Part shown: positions 1 to 7,557 of the stretch, piece by piece
How positions within the stretch are numbered: the stretch's first letter is position 1
Layout: each line of letters begins with the position of its first letter
Assembly: GCA_045604805.1 (NCBI GenBank)
Contig: JAZUOT010000032.1
Span: 1 to 14,374 of the forward strand
Direction: 5' to 3'
Source: JAZUOT01 sp045604805
Lineage (GTDB): Bacteria; Bacillota; Clostridia; Oscillospirales; Acutalibacteraceae
DNA: 14,374 nt
Made by a program: the position numbers and the translations under genes
Notes under the pieces: generated by a model
Told to the model about the DNA's origin: nothing
What the model saw: the letters and a program-made list of their open reading frames with translations, nothing else
Database searches by the model: none

Positions 1-1
1 C

Positions 2-2455
2 GCCGAAGAGCTATACATAGCCGCCGCAGAGCAATTCAGAGCTGTGGCAGAGCAATTAGGCCGGGATGGACATCATGCAGACGCCGCAAGGGAATACATA
101 GCCGCCGCAGCGCTATTAGAACGGGCATACGATTTTGACACCGCCGCAGATCAACGCAGAGCCGCCACAAGGGAATACATAGCCGCCGCAGAGCTATTCG
201 AACGGGCAGACGATTTTGACACCGCCGAAGAGCTATACAGAACCGCCGCAGTGCAATTCAGACAGGCAGGAGATTATGCCGCCGCCGCAAGTGCATACGA
301 AGCCGCTGCAAGGCAATTAGACCTAGACGGACATCCCGAAGATGCCGCAAAACTATGCAGAGTCGCCACAAGGGAACACATAGCCGCCGCAGAGCAATAC
401 GAAAACGAAGGAAATCATGCAGACGCCGCAGCGCAACGCATAGCCGCCGCAGAGCTATTAGAACAGGCAGGAAATCATGCAGCAGCAGCCGCGCAGCGCA
501 TAGCCGCCGTAATGTTACACAGAAACGCCGCGATGCAATACGAAAACGAAGAAAATCATGCCGCCGCCGCAGCGCAACGCATAGCCGCCGCAGTGCAACT
601 TGTAGCCGCCGCAAGGCTACACATAAACGCCGCAAGGCAATACAGAAACGAAAGAAATCGTGCCGCCGCCGCAGAGCAATGCATAGCCGCTGTGCAGCTA
701 TACATGGACGCCGCAGATCAACGCATAGCCGCCGCAGCGCTATTAGAACAGGCAAGAGATCCTGACGCCGCCGCAGAGCTACGCAGAACCGCCGTACAGC
801 TATGCATGGACGCCGAGGAGCAACTCATAGTCGCCGCAGATCCATTAGACCGGAATGAACATCCTGAAGACACCGCAGCACAAAGCATAGCCGCCGCACG
901 GGCACACTCAGACGTCGCAAGGCTATTCGAACAGGTAAGAGATCCTGCCGCTGCCGCAAGGGCATGCTTAAACGCCGCAAGGCTATTCGAACAGGGAAGA
1001 GATCCTGACGCCGCCGCAGGGGCATACTTAAACGCCGCAAGGCTATTCGAACAGGCAAGAGATCCTGACGCCGCCGCAAGGGCATACTCAGAAGCCGCAA
1101 GGCTATTCGAACAGATAAGAAATCCTAACGCCGCCGTAAGTGCATACGAAGCCGCCGCAAGGCTATTCGTAGAAGCAGAAGATTTTGCATCCGCCGCATG
1201 GGCATACTTAAACGCCGCAAGGCTATTCGAACAGTTAAGAAATCCTGACGCCGCCGCAAGGGCATACTCAGAAGCCGCAAGGCTATTCGAACAGATAAGA
1301 AATCCTGACGCCGCCGCAAGGGCATACTTAAACGCCGCAAGGCTATTCGAACAGATAAAAAATCATGAAGCCGCCGCAGAGGCATACTCAGAAGCCGCAA
1401 GGCTATTCGAACAGGTAAGAGATCCTGCCACCGCCGCAAGGGAATACTTAAACGCCGCAAGGCTATTCCTAGAAGCAGAATTTCCTATATCCGCCGCATG
1501 GGAATACTTAAACGCCGCAAGGCTATTATTCGGACAGGTAAGAGATCCTGACGCCGCCGCAAGGGCATACTCAGAAGCCGCAAGGCTATTCGAACAGATA
1601 AGAAATCATGAAGCCGCCGTAAGTGCATACGAAGCCGCCGCAAGGGCATACTCAGAAGCCGCAAGGCTATCCGAACAGATAGGAAATCATGCAGTCGCCG
1701 AAGCGCAACGCATAGCCGCCGCCAAAGCGCAACGCATAGCCGCCGTAGAACAACGCATAGTCGACGCAGAGCTATTAGAACAGGATGGACATCGTGAAGA
1801 CGCCGTAAGGGTATACTTAGAAGCCGCAAGGCTATTCGAAGAAGAAGAATGTCATGTATCCGCCGCAAGGGCATACTCAAACGCCGCAAGGCTATTAAGA
1901 CAGGCGGGAAATCATGAAGACGCCGCAGGGGCATACTCAAACGCCGCAAGGGCATACTTAAACGCCGCAAGGCTATCCGAACAGATAGGAAATCATGAAT
2001 ACGCCGAAGAGCTACGCAGAGCCGCCACCAAAGCGCAACGCATAGCCGACGCAGAACAACTCATAGTCGACGCAGAGCAATTAAACCGGAGTGGACATCG
2101 TGCAGAAGCCGCAGGGGCATACTTAAACGCCGCAAGGCTATTCCTAGAAGCAGAATGTCCTGTATCCGCCGAAAGGGCATACTCAAACGCCGCAAGGCTA
2201 TTCGTAGAAGCAGAAGATTTTGCATCCGCCGCATGGGCATACTCAGAAGTCGCAGAGCTATTCGAACGGGTAGGAAATCATGCCGCCGCCGCAGAGGCAC
2301 ACTCAGACGCCTCAGCGCTATTCAGACAGGTGGGAGATCGTGCAAATGCAGAAACGCAACGCATAGCCGCCGAAGCACAACGCATAGCCGCCAGAGAGCC
2401 GCTCATAGCCAACGGACAGGTGCTACATCTCCCCATAGGGCTAAGTAGAAATTAA
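2..2455 (+). CDS. Alanine-rich 20-residue helical-repeat protein, 5'-truncated by window edge
   Basis: The frame is open from the first bases and the repeat pattern runs across the left edge, so the true start lies outside. The GTG at 44 has no ribosome binding site. About 817 residues are visible, almost all built on a 20-residue unit like AARLFEQIRNPDAAARAYSE. Small Ala faces alternate with Leu/Phe/Tyr, and turns are marked by R-N/D-P or G-N-H. This resembles the helices of TPR/SNAP-type alpha-solenoids, two units making a roughly 40-residue hairpin. Units ending AYLN and AYSE partly alternate. The first and last thirds are less regular, with QRIAAAE-type units. No catalytic motif, signal peptide or membrane segment is visible in the part seen. 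A protein-binding scaffold or surface/effector role is inference. G+C is much higher than in the neighbours: one hand-counted 60-base line is 60%, against 30% for a line in mtaB. The exact family is not recognised. Confidence 0.8.
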   Translation, partial: AEELYIAAAEQFRAVAEQLGRDGHHADAAREYIAAAALLERAYDFDTAADQRRAATREYIAAAELFERADDFDTAEELYRTAAVQFRQAGDYAAAASAYEAAARQLDLDGHPEDAAKLCRVATREHIAAAEQYENEGNHADAAAQRIAAAELLEQAGNHAAAAAQRIAAVMLHRNAAMQYENEENHAAAAAQRIAAAVQLVAAARLHINAARQYRNERNRAAAAEQCIAAVQLYMDAADQRIAAAALLEQARDPDAAAELRRTAVQLCMDAEEQLIVAADPLDRNEHPEDTAAQSIAAARAHSDVARLFEQVRDPAAAARACLNAARLFEQGRDPDAAAGAYLNAARLFEQARDPDAAARAYSEAARLFEQIRNPNAAVSAYEAAARLFVEAEDFASAAWAYLNAARLFEQLRNPDAAARAYSEAARLFEQIRNPDAAARAYLNAARLFEQIKNHEAAAEAYSEAARLFEQVRDPATAAREYLNAARLFLEAEFPISAAWEYLNAARLLFGQVRDPDAAARAYSEAARLFEQIRNHEAAVSAYEAAARAYSEAARLSEQIGNHAVAEAQRIAAAKAQRIAAVEQRIVDAELLEQDGHREDAVRVYLEAARLFEEEECHVSAARAYSNAARLLRQAGNHEDAAGAYSNAARAYLNAARLSEQIGNHEYAEELRRAATKAQRIADAEQLIVDAEQLNRSGHRAEAAGAYLNAARLFLEAECPVSAERAYSNAARLFVEAEDFASAAWAYSEVAELFERVGNHAAAAEAHSDASALFRQVGDRANAETQRIAAEAQRIAAREPLIANGQVLHLPIGLSRN
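901..1500 (+). repeat. Ten in-register 60-bp tandem repeats
   Basis: Ten consecutive 60-bp units lie exactly in phase, each carrying a version of the core AACGCCGCAAGGCTATTCGA. Each encodes one 20-residue unit of the repeat protein. Units differ at few bases, mostly in the AYLN/AYSE positions, the linker (AGAGATCCT or AGAAATCCT) and two divergent units with an E-A-E-D/E-F linker. At about 1528 a 3-bp insertion shifts the phase, after which related units continue less regularly to about 2340. Near-identity at DNA level suggests recent expansion or homogenisation by recombination. Confidence 0.9.
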
Positions 2456-2598
2456 AAAGCCCCCTGTATCTTAGTGGTGCCCTTCTTGAATTTATATCTT
2501 TGACTTATCAACGCTGTTTTTCCTACTTTCACTTGTCCTTCTTCAACGTTACAATTTTTACATCTTATTCTCCTGTTGTGTCACATATCCTCTTTCAT
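2452..2598 (-). pseudogene. Possible remnant of a zinc-ribbon transposase N-terminus
   Basis: On the minus strand this stretch reads M-K-E-D-M, an in-frame TGA, then H-N-R-R-I-R-C-K-N-C, a middle containing QVKVGKT, then SQRYKFKKGTTKIQGAF and a stop. The order CxxC, V-K-x-G-K-T, S-Q-R-Y-K resembles the N-terminal zinc ribbon of IS1-like transposases, which usually run CPxCG ... VKNGKT ... GSQRYKCKxCG. The second Cys pair is missing, one stop interrupts the frame and nothing follows, because the end runs into the last codon of the repeat gene. It would be a decayed fragment. No terminal inverted repeats or target duplication were seen. Chance similarity over some 40 residues is quite possible. 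Confidence 0.3.
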
Positions 2599-2620
2599 GG
2601 TGCTCCCCCAAAAAAGTTTA

Positions 2621-2649
2621 TAGACTTTTTCAAAATGAAAGTATATACT
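2621..2649 (+). promoter_or_regulatory. Candidate sigma-A promoter for mtaB
   Basis: A TAGACT -35-like box, a 17-bp spacer and TATACT as the -10 lie about 40 bp before the mtaB start. This is the best match in the 235-bp gap between the repeat gene and mtaB. That gap is pyrimidine-rich on this strand and otherwise holds only the possible transposase remnant. The call rests on sequence match alone. Confidence 0.35.
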
Positions 2650-2690
2650 GGTTTTTGGTTACCTTGCTTGATGAGGTGTTGGTGTTTGAA

Positions 2691-3980
2691 ATGAAATTTT
2701 ACATAAAAACTTTTGGCTGCAAAGTTAATCAATATGAGTCTGAATTCATGAGTGAACTTTTAATGAGCAATGGATTTAGAGCATCAAATAATTTAAAAAG
2801 TTCCGACATCATAATAATAAATTCTTGTGCTGTAACCTCTGAAAGTGATAGAAAAACTAGACAATTTTTACACAAAGCCAGAAAAGAGCTTCCTAGAGCT
2901 ATAATTGTTCTGTGTGGCTGTGTTCCCCAGTCAGCCAAAAATTTATATAATTATACTGACTGTGCAGATATAATTTTAGGTAATAGCAATAGGAAAGATC
3001 TTTTAAAATATTTGCAAGGTTTTCGACTTGGTAATTTGCAAATAATTGATGTTAAAAATCACGAAAATAATGAAAAGTATGAACATTTTTCTATAAATCA
3101 TTTTAAAGAAAGAACCCGGGCTTTTGTTAAAATTCAAGATGGTTGTAATAATTTTTGCTCGTATTGTTTGATACCATATACCAGAGGGCGAGAACGTTCA
3201 AAAAAAATCGATGATATTAGAAATGAGCTTGAAAATTTGAGAAATGCCGGATTTAAAGAAATCGTATTTACTGGCATAAATTTAAGTTCATATGGAAAAG
3301 AATATGGCATAAATTTATGCGATGCCATCGAAATCGCTTCATCTATAAGCGGAATTGAACGCATAAGATTAAGCTCTGTTGAACCTGATTTTTTATCTAA
3401 TGAAATAATAGACAGAATGTCACAGTATAAAAAGTTATGTAATCATTTTCATGTCTGTTTACAAAGTGGTTGTGATAGTGTTTTGAGAAGGATGAATCGG
3501 CACTATGATACCGGTGCATATAGGAATGTTATAAACAAGCTACGTCAAAAGTTTAATAATTGTTCAATAACAACCGATATAATATCAGGTTTTCCTGGCG
3601 AAACTGAATCAGAATTTAATGCAACTTTAGAATTTGTAAAAGAAATGCAATTTACCAAGATTCACGCTTTTCCATATTCTGTAAGAAATGGAACAAAAGC
3701 CGCTAATATGAATGATCAAGTGGATAACAGTCTAAAAAAAATACGTTGTAAGTTGCTTTCAGACGTAGCACAAGTGTCGTGCGAAAAATTTTTAAACTCC
3801 CAGATTGGAAAAATACATAATATTCTTTTCGAAAAACGGATTAGCGATAATTGTTATGAAGGTTTTAGCGAAAATTATATCAATGCAAAAGTGCATTCAA
3901 ACAAAAACTTGAACGGTAAAATTTTGCCTGTCATTGTAGAAAATGCAGAAAATAATTTTCTGATTGGAAAAACATTATGA
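2691..3980 (+). CDS. mtaB: tRNA t6A37 methylthiotransferase MtaB
   Basis: Radical-SAM enzyme that adds a methylthio group to t6A at position 37 of tRNAs reading ANN codons, giving ms2t6A. It is cytoplasmic. In the 429-residue product the N-terminal UPF0004 domain starts at once (KTFGCKVNQYES) with the auxiliary-cluster cysteines C10, C46 (NSCAVT) and C77. The radical-SAM CxxxCxxC is C152-C156-C159 (GCNNFCSYCLIPYTRGRERS). The C-terminal 60-70 residues fit a TRAM RNA-binding domain. Length is normal for the family. The longer frame opens with TTG at 2655, but family members begin right at this motif, so the ATG at 2691 is chosen. A GAGG lies about 14 nt upstream, which is rather far. It is followed 15 nt later by the glycosyltransferase, probably in one transcript. 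Confidence 0.93.
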   Translation: MKFYIKTFGCKVNQYESEFMSELLMSNGFRASNNLKSSDIIIINSCAVTSESDRKTRQFLHKARKELPRAIIVLCGCVPQSAKNLYNYTDCADIILGNSNRKDLLKYLQGFRLGNLQIIDVKNHENNEKYEHFSINHFKERTRAFVKIQDGCNNFCSYCLIPYTRGRERSKKIDDIRNELENLRNAGFKEIVFTGINLSSYGKEYGINLCDAIEIASSISGIERIRLSSVEPDFLSNEIIDRMSQYKKLCNHFHVCLQSGCDSVLRRMNRHYDTGAYRNVINKLRQKFNNCSITTDIISGFPGETESEFNATLEFVKEMQFTKIHAFPYSVRNGTKAANMNDQVDNSLKKIRCKLLSDVAQVSCEKFLNSQIGKIHNILFEKRISDNCYEGFSENYINAKVHSNKNLNGKILPVIVENAENNFLIGKTL

Positions 3981-3985
3981 ATACT

Positions 3986-3989
3986 GAGG
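3986..3989 (+). promoter_or_regulatory. Ribosome binding site that sets the glycosyltransferase start
   Basis: GAGG lies directly before a first ATG at 3990, too close to serve it, but 6 nt before the in-frame ATG at 3996. The second ATG is therefore the likely start, removing two residues from the longest frame. Confidence 0.6.
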
Positions 3990-3995
3990 ATGCTT

Positions 3996-4949
3996 ATGCT
4001 CAAAAGGTTGTTTATCATTGTACCATGTTACAACGAAGAAGATGTACTTGAGTTTACAGCTAAAACAATAAAACAAAAAATAGAAGAATTGATACAGCTA
4101 CAAAAAATTTCCCAAAAGAGCCGTATCCTTTTCGTAAATGATGGGTCAAAAGATTCAACTTGGAATATAATAAAAGCTTTGAACAAAGAAAATAAGTTGT
4201 TTGCCGGAATCAGTCTTTCTCGAAATCATGGACATCAGAACGCTCTTTTGGCCGGAATAGACACAGCTATCAAATACTCTGACATAATGATATCCATGGA
4301 TGCAGATTTGCAAGATGACATCAACGCAATAGACGAAATGATAGACGCATATAACAATGGTAATGAAATTGTTTATGCTGTACGCTCGTCGAGGAGAAAT
4401 GATACTTTTTTTAAACGCAGTACAGCTCAGGCCTTTTATCATATACTTAGTCTTTTAGGTGCCGAAATAGTCTATAATCACGCGGATTATCGTCTTTTAA
4501 GCAAAAAGGCTGCGCAAGCTCTACTGTCTTTCAGCGAAGTCAATTTATTCCTACGTGGTATAGTCCCCCTGATAGGCTTTCAAAGCACAACCGTAGAATA
4601 TCAACGCAATAGCCGTCATGCAGGGAAAAGTAAATACCCTTTAGCTAAAATGATAGCTTTTGCCTTGGAAGGTATAACTTCTCTTTCTATAAAACCAATT
4701 CGCATAATAACTACTATAAGTTTGTTAATATTATTAGTCAGTGTTGTAATGTTCATCAAGATATTAGCTGACTACTTTACCGGAAATGTCATAGTTGGAT
4801 GGGCCAGTACGACAGCATCCATATGGTTTCTTGGTGGACTTCAAACCTTTGCAATAGGAATCATAGGAGAATACATAGGAAAAACCTATCTGGAAACTAA
4901 AAAACGTCCCAGATTTATCGTAGAATCAGTTTTGTTGGATGACGAATAA
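3996..4949 (+). CDS. GT2 polyprenyl-phosphate glycosyltransferase (GtrB/DPM1-like), membrane-bound
   Basis: Family 2 glycosyltransferase of the GtrB/YfdH/CsbB kind. These transfer a sugar from a nucleotide donor to undecaprenyl phosphate on the inner face of the membrane, for later use in cell-wall or surface glycan decoration. The 317-residue product opens with IIVPCYNEEDVL (residues 7-18). The GT-A site follows: FVNDGSKDST (46-55), SRNHGHQNA (75-83) and the metal-binding MDADLQDD (101-108). The conserved SRHAGKSKYPLAKM segment is at about 206-219. Two membrane helices follow (about 236-260 and 269-293), then a short basic tail, which is the standard architecture. The donor sugar cannot be read from sequence. 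No flippase or GT-C partner lies next to it. Its stop is 5 nt from the stop of the convergent lipid kinase. Confidence 0.88.
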   Translation: MLKRLFIIVPCYNEEDVLEFTAKTIKQKIEELIQLQKISQKSRILFVNDGSKDSTWNIIKALNKENKLFAGISLSRNHGHQNALLAGIDTAIKYSDIMISMDADLQDDINAIDEMIDAYNNGNEIVYAVRSSRRNDTFFKRSTAQAFYHILSLLGAEIVYNHADYRLLSKKAAQALLSFSEVNLFLRGIVPLIGFQSTTVEYQRNSRHAGKSKYPLAKMIAFALEGITSLSIKPIRIITTISLLILLVSVVMFIKILADYFTGNVIVGWASTTASIWFLGGLQTFAIGIIGEYIGKTYLETKKRPRFIVESVLLDDE

Positions 4950-4954
4950 AATAC

Positions 4955-5923
4955 TTACACTGTTGCAAACTCCAAAGCTTTGTTGTCTTTTTTTGAAAAA
5001 GGATTTAATTTGCTCACTTGCGGGACAATAAAATTTATGGCAGATGCCATAATTTCCAGAGACGCCGATCTAACTTTTGAGCATTCTCCATCAAAAGCGA
5101 CAACTGTTTCACGTCCAGTTTTTATTTTGATCTTTTTACATCTAGTGTATAGTAATATATCTTTTAAATTTTCATTTTGTAAATGCTCACCTTTTTTATA
5201 TATCCCTATCACTTTTGCAAATTTTATACGACTTATTTTTTTTACAAGGACAATATCTAAAAGTCCATCGTCTAATTTTGCCTCTGGTGCTCCTTTATAT
5301 CCGCCACCATAAAATCGGCCGTTTGCAACTAATGCCATCATAAATTCACCACTGATTTTTCTATTATCATCAATAATAACATCCATAGGAACACCAAAAT
5401 GGCTGAAAACACATTTAGCGACCGACATATTGTAAGCCATTGACCCTGATACAAATGGCAAATTCCTGAATTTTGCCATTTCCATAGCAACCTTGGCATC
5501 TAAACCTAAAGCACATTGATTTAGTGCATATCTTCCATTTTCTGATTTTATAACGTCAACTTTCCGAGATAATCCGTGTATCTGTGCTTCCACATTTCTA
5601 AACAAAGCTTCATTAACTGAAAAATCACGTATGTAATCATTTCCAGAACCAAATGGGAATATTCCAATTTCTACTTTATCAAAGCCCACAACACCCTCAA
5701 CTATTTCATGAAGGGTACCATCTCCACCAAAACCATATATTCTAACTTCCGTATTTTTCTTTGCTTCGTTATTGGCTATTTTTGTTGCATGACCACGGTA
5801 TTCAGTTTCGTAAATTGCATATTTTATGTTATTCTCTTTGCAATATTTCTTCAAATAAGAAATATAAACTTTTGCGATTTCATGTCCACCCGACACAGGG
5901 TTAACAATAAATATATATTTCAT
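4955..5923 (-). CDS. Diacylglycerol/lipid kinase, YegS/DgkB family
   Basis: Cytoplasmic, membrane-associated kinase that uses ATP to phosphorylate diacylglycerol or a similar lipid. In Gram-positives DgkB recycles the diacylglycerol released during lipoteichoic acid synthesis. The 322-residue product shows the DAGK catalytic fold: IFIVNPVSGG (4-13), the nucleotide-binding GFGGDGTLHE (64-73) and FPFGSGND (89-96), the latter GTGND in many relatives. In the C-terminal lobe are the NGRFYGGGYKGAPEAKLDDG segment and a VAFDGE motif near the end. No signal peptide or membrane helix is seen. AAGGAG sits 7 nt before the ATG. It follows the methyltransferase gene by 37 nt on the same strand, so the two are probably co-transcribed. 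The substrate is assumed from the family. Confidence 0.9.
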   Translation of the reverse strand: MKYIFIVNPVSGGHEIAKVYISYLKKYCKENNIKYAIYETEYRGHATKIANNEAKKNTEVRIYGFGGDGTLHEIVEGVVGFDKVEIGIFPFGSGNDYIRDFSVNEALFRNVEAQIHGLSRKVDVIKSENGRYALNQCALGLDAKVAMEMAKFRNLPFVSGSMAYNMSVAKCVFSHFGVPMDVIIDDNRKISGEFMMALVANGRFYGGGYKGAPEAKLDDGLLDIVLVKKISRIKFAKVIGIYKKGEHLQNENLKDILLYTRCKKIKIKTGRETVVAFDGECSKVRSASLEIMASAINFIVPQVSKLNPFSKKDNKALEFATV

Positions 5924-5960
5924 CCATTGTCTCCTTTTAAAAACTTTGTTACTTTACTAA

Positions 5961-7073
5961 TTATTGTAGATAGGCATATGCGTAACATTTTTTCATACCA
6001 TTGTAAAGTTTACGTTTTTTTGTTGCACGCTCACCATATATTTCCTCAAAATTTTCCTCTGATGTGATAACACAAACTTTCTTTAAATTGCTTTTTCTAA
6101 AGCGTTCAGCCATAGCAGTGTACAGCTTATTGGTATAATCTTTATCACCCAAACGCTGACCATACGGTGGATTTGTTACTATCAACGCATTATCATGATA
6201 GTTTGAAAAATCACTGATATTTCTTTTCTTAAAAAATATATAGTCACCTACATTAGCTCTTTTTGCATTTTCACTTGCCAATCTCAAAGAATACTCATCA
6301 ATATCAAATCCAAAAGCCTTGAAAGATTTATCAGATTTTCTTAAACTTATTGCTCTTTCTCTCTCTTCTTTCCATGGAGAAAATACACTGTCTTTCCATG
6401 TTTCACATACAAAATTTCTATTTAAGCCAGGAGCAATATTTAAAGCTTTCATGGCTCCTTCAATAAGTATTGTACCGCTACCACAAAATGGATCTATCAA
6501 TACTGAGTCATCATAAACACGTATAAAGTCAATCAAAGCGGAAGCCAAAGTTTCTTTAATCGGAGCTTTGGTAAAATTTTCTCTATATTTGCGTTTGTGC
6601 AAACCTTCACCACAGATATCTATCATCAGAATTATCTTGTTCTTCAAAATATTAAATCTTATTAATTTTAAATCCCCTGTTTGCTCAAACCAAGATATAT
6701 TATATTTTTCATTTAAGCGCGCAGCAACAGCCTTTTTGATTATCGAGCGACAGCTTACCATGCTTCTAAGTTCAGATTTTAATAAATTTCCCTTTATCGG
6801 AAAAGCGTCCATTTTGCCTATATAATTTTCCCAAGGTAAAGATTTAACAAAATCAAACAGCTCTACAAAAGTATGAACTTCAGAACTTCCTATATGTAAA
6901 AGAATCCTTTCAGAAAATCTAGACCAAAGTAAACAGCGAATCATTGTTTTGTAGTCAGCTTTAAAAAACACCTTGGCATTATCTGCTCTCACTTCCTGTG
7001 CACCGAAAAACTTTAGTTCATTCTTTACCATTCCTTCGATACCCATAAGACTCGTAGCTACAAAATCATACAT
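5961..7073 (-). CDS. THUMP-domain class I rRNA methyltransferase (RlmL N-half / YpsC-like)
   Basis: SAM-dependent methyltransferase of the family matching the N-terminal half of E. coli RlmL (23S rRNA m2G2445) and B. subtilis YpsC. The 370-residue product has an N-terminal THUMP RNA-binding domain (about 1-150), then a Rossmann methyltransferase: SAM loop DPFCGSGT (194-201), the acidic FGFDID (254-259) and catalytic NPPYGQRLGD (301-310). NPPY is used for exocyclic amines. The stand-alone form is usual in Firmicutes. The longest frame starts at TTG 7094. The ATG at 7073 is preferred because family members begin MYDFVATSLMGIE-like and a good promoter lies just upstream. No strong ribosome binding site precedes it, and GTG at 7082 is an alternative. 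The exact rRNA position is inferred from family. Confidence 0.88.
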   Translation of the reverse strand: MYDFVATSLMGIEGMVKNELKFFGAQEVRADNAKVFFKADYKTMIRCLLWSRFSERILLHIGSSEVHTFVELFDFVKSLPWENYIGKMDAFPIKGNLLKSELRSMVSCRSIIKKAVAARLNEKYNISWFEQTGDLKLIRFNILKNKIILMIDICGEGLHKRKYRENFTKAPIKETLASALIDFIRVYDDSVLIDPFCGSGTILIEGAMKALNIAPGLNRNFVCETWKDSVFSPWKEERERAISLRKSDKSFKAFGFDIDEYSLRLASENAKRANVGDYIFFKKRNISDFSNYHDNALIVTNPPYGQRLGDKDYTNKLYTAMAERFRKSNLKKVCVITSEENFEEIYGERATKKRKLYNGMKKCYAYAYLQ

Positions 7074-7115
7074 AATAATCACACTTACCAACAAATAAAA
7101 TTATCATCTTCTTGC

Positions 7116-7144
7116 ATTGTAGCAAATATTAAATACACCTACAA
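7116..7144 (-). promoter_or_regulatory. Promoter for the methyltransferase/lipid kinase operon
   Basis: Read on the minus strand: TTGTAG, a 17-bp spacer, then TACAAT preceded by TGC (extended -10). Predicted transcription would start near 7109, about 36 nt before the methyltransferase ATG. The -10 is strong and the -35 only half matched, which is typical of extended -10 promoters. Confidence 0.55.
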
Positions 7145-7557
7145 TATTCTTTTTGCAGGTATATTTACACATATATTTTTCTGGATTTTATTAAATTAAT
7201 TCAACTATTATTTTACCTGGATTTGATTATTAACGTCTTACAGTACTAACATACTGTGCTATGTTTGCGCGTGCAAATCTTTATTCCCTTGCCATCGCCG
7301 GTCAAAAAACTTTTTTATAGCCTTGATACAGGTGGATTTAGAAAAATTAGCATAAAAACAATAAAATATTCGCTAATTTGGAATGAGCGTATGTGTAAAA
7401 TAGTTAATTTATCATTATACGGACTAAATAAAAATCTTTTGTCCAGAGATTTATGAATTCTCTAGCTTCCAGTAACTCTCTAGTTAATAAATTGGTAACA
7501 AACGAAGTAGATTAATATTGTAATATATATTCAAATTGATACGGGAGGGAATTTACC
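7145..7557. other. AT-rich gene-free region upstream of htrA
   Basis: No convincing gene lies here. A 66-codon frame from GTG 7256 lacks a ribosome binding site. Small structures seen are a 6-bp inverted repeat ACAGTA-N6-TACTGT (7240-7257), TTTGC-GCGT-GCAAA (7264-7277) and TAACT-CTCT-AGTTA (7473-7486). The htrA promoter must lie here. A weak candidate is TTGGTA (7492-7497), then TAATAT (7513-7518) at a short 15-bp spacing. No known riboswitch or small RNA was recognised. Confidence 0.5.
7473..7486. promoter_or_regulatory. Possible operator or small hairpin before htrA
   Basis: Perfect 5-bp inverted repeat TAACT-CTCT-AGTTA just before the weak -35 candidate at 7492. It overlaps the second of two TCTCTAG heptamers (7459-7465 and 7477-7483) spaced 18 bp apart. 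The placement would suit a regulator of a stress protease, but no known operator consensus was recognised. Confidence 0.25.

Noticed and set aside
44..46. GTG as the start of the repeat protein
   Set aside because: No ribosome binding site precedes it, and the same helical repeat continues upstream to the window edge, so the gene begins outside.
901..1500. CRISPR array
   Set aside because: The regular repeats are contiguous coding units with no unique spacers of similar length, and they form part of one open frame.
258..2300. Several long antisense frames (for example 258-755, 825-1100, 1125-1460, 1485-1970, 2061-2300) and Arg-rich plus-strand frames (355-765, 2155-2448)
   Set aside because: They are by-products of 60-bp in-phase repeats and biased Ala codons in the main gene. 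They lack ribosome binding sites and show only Arg/Leu- or Arg/Ser-rich low-complexity sequence.
2500..2694. 64-residue plus-strand frame before mtaB
   Set aside because: It has no ribosome binding site, overlaps the mtaB start and promoter, and its composition looks like translated non-coding DNA.
4973..4982. CAAAGCTTTG palindrome followed by a T-run as a terminator for the glycosyltransferase
   Set aside because: It is a loopless palindrome inside the lipid kinase coding region with the T-run displaced. The stem is too weak to call.
7300..7306. CtsR heat-shock operator (GGTCAAA)
   Set aside because: Only one heptad is present. The required second heptad three bases later is absent.
7256..7456. 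66-residue frame before htrA
   Set aside because: It has a GTG start without ribosome binding site and no recognisable features in an AT-rich regulatory gap.
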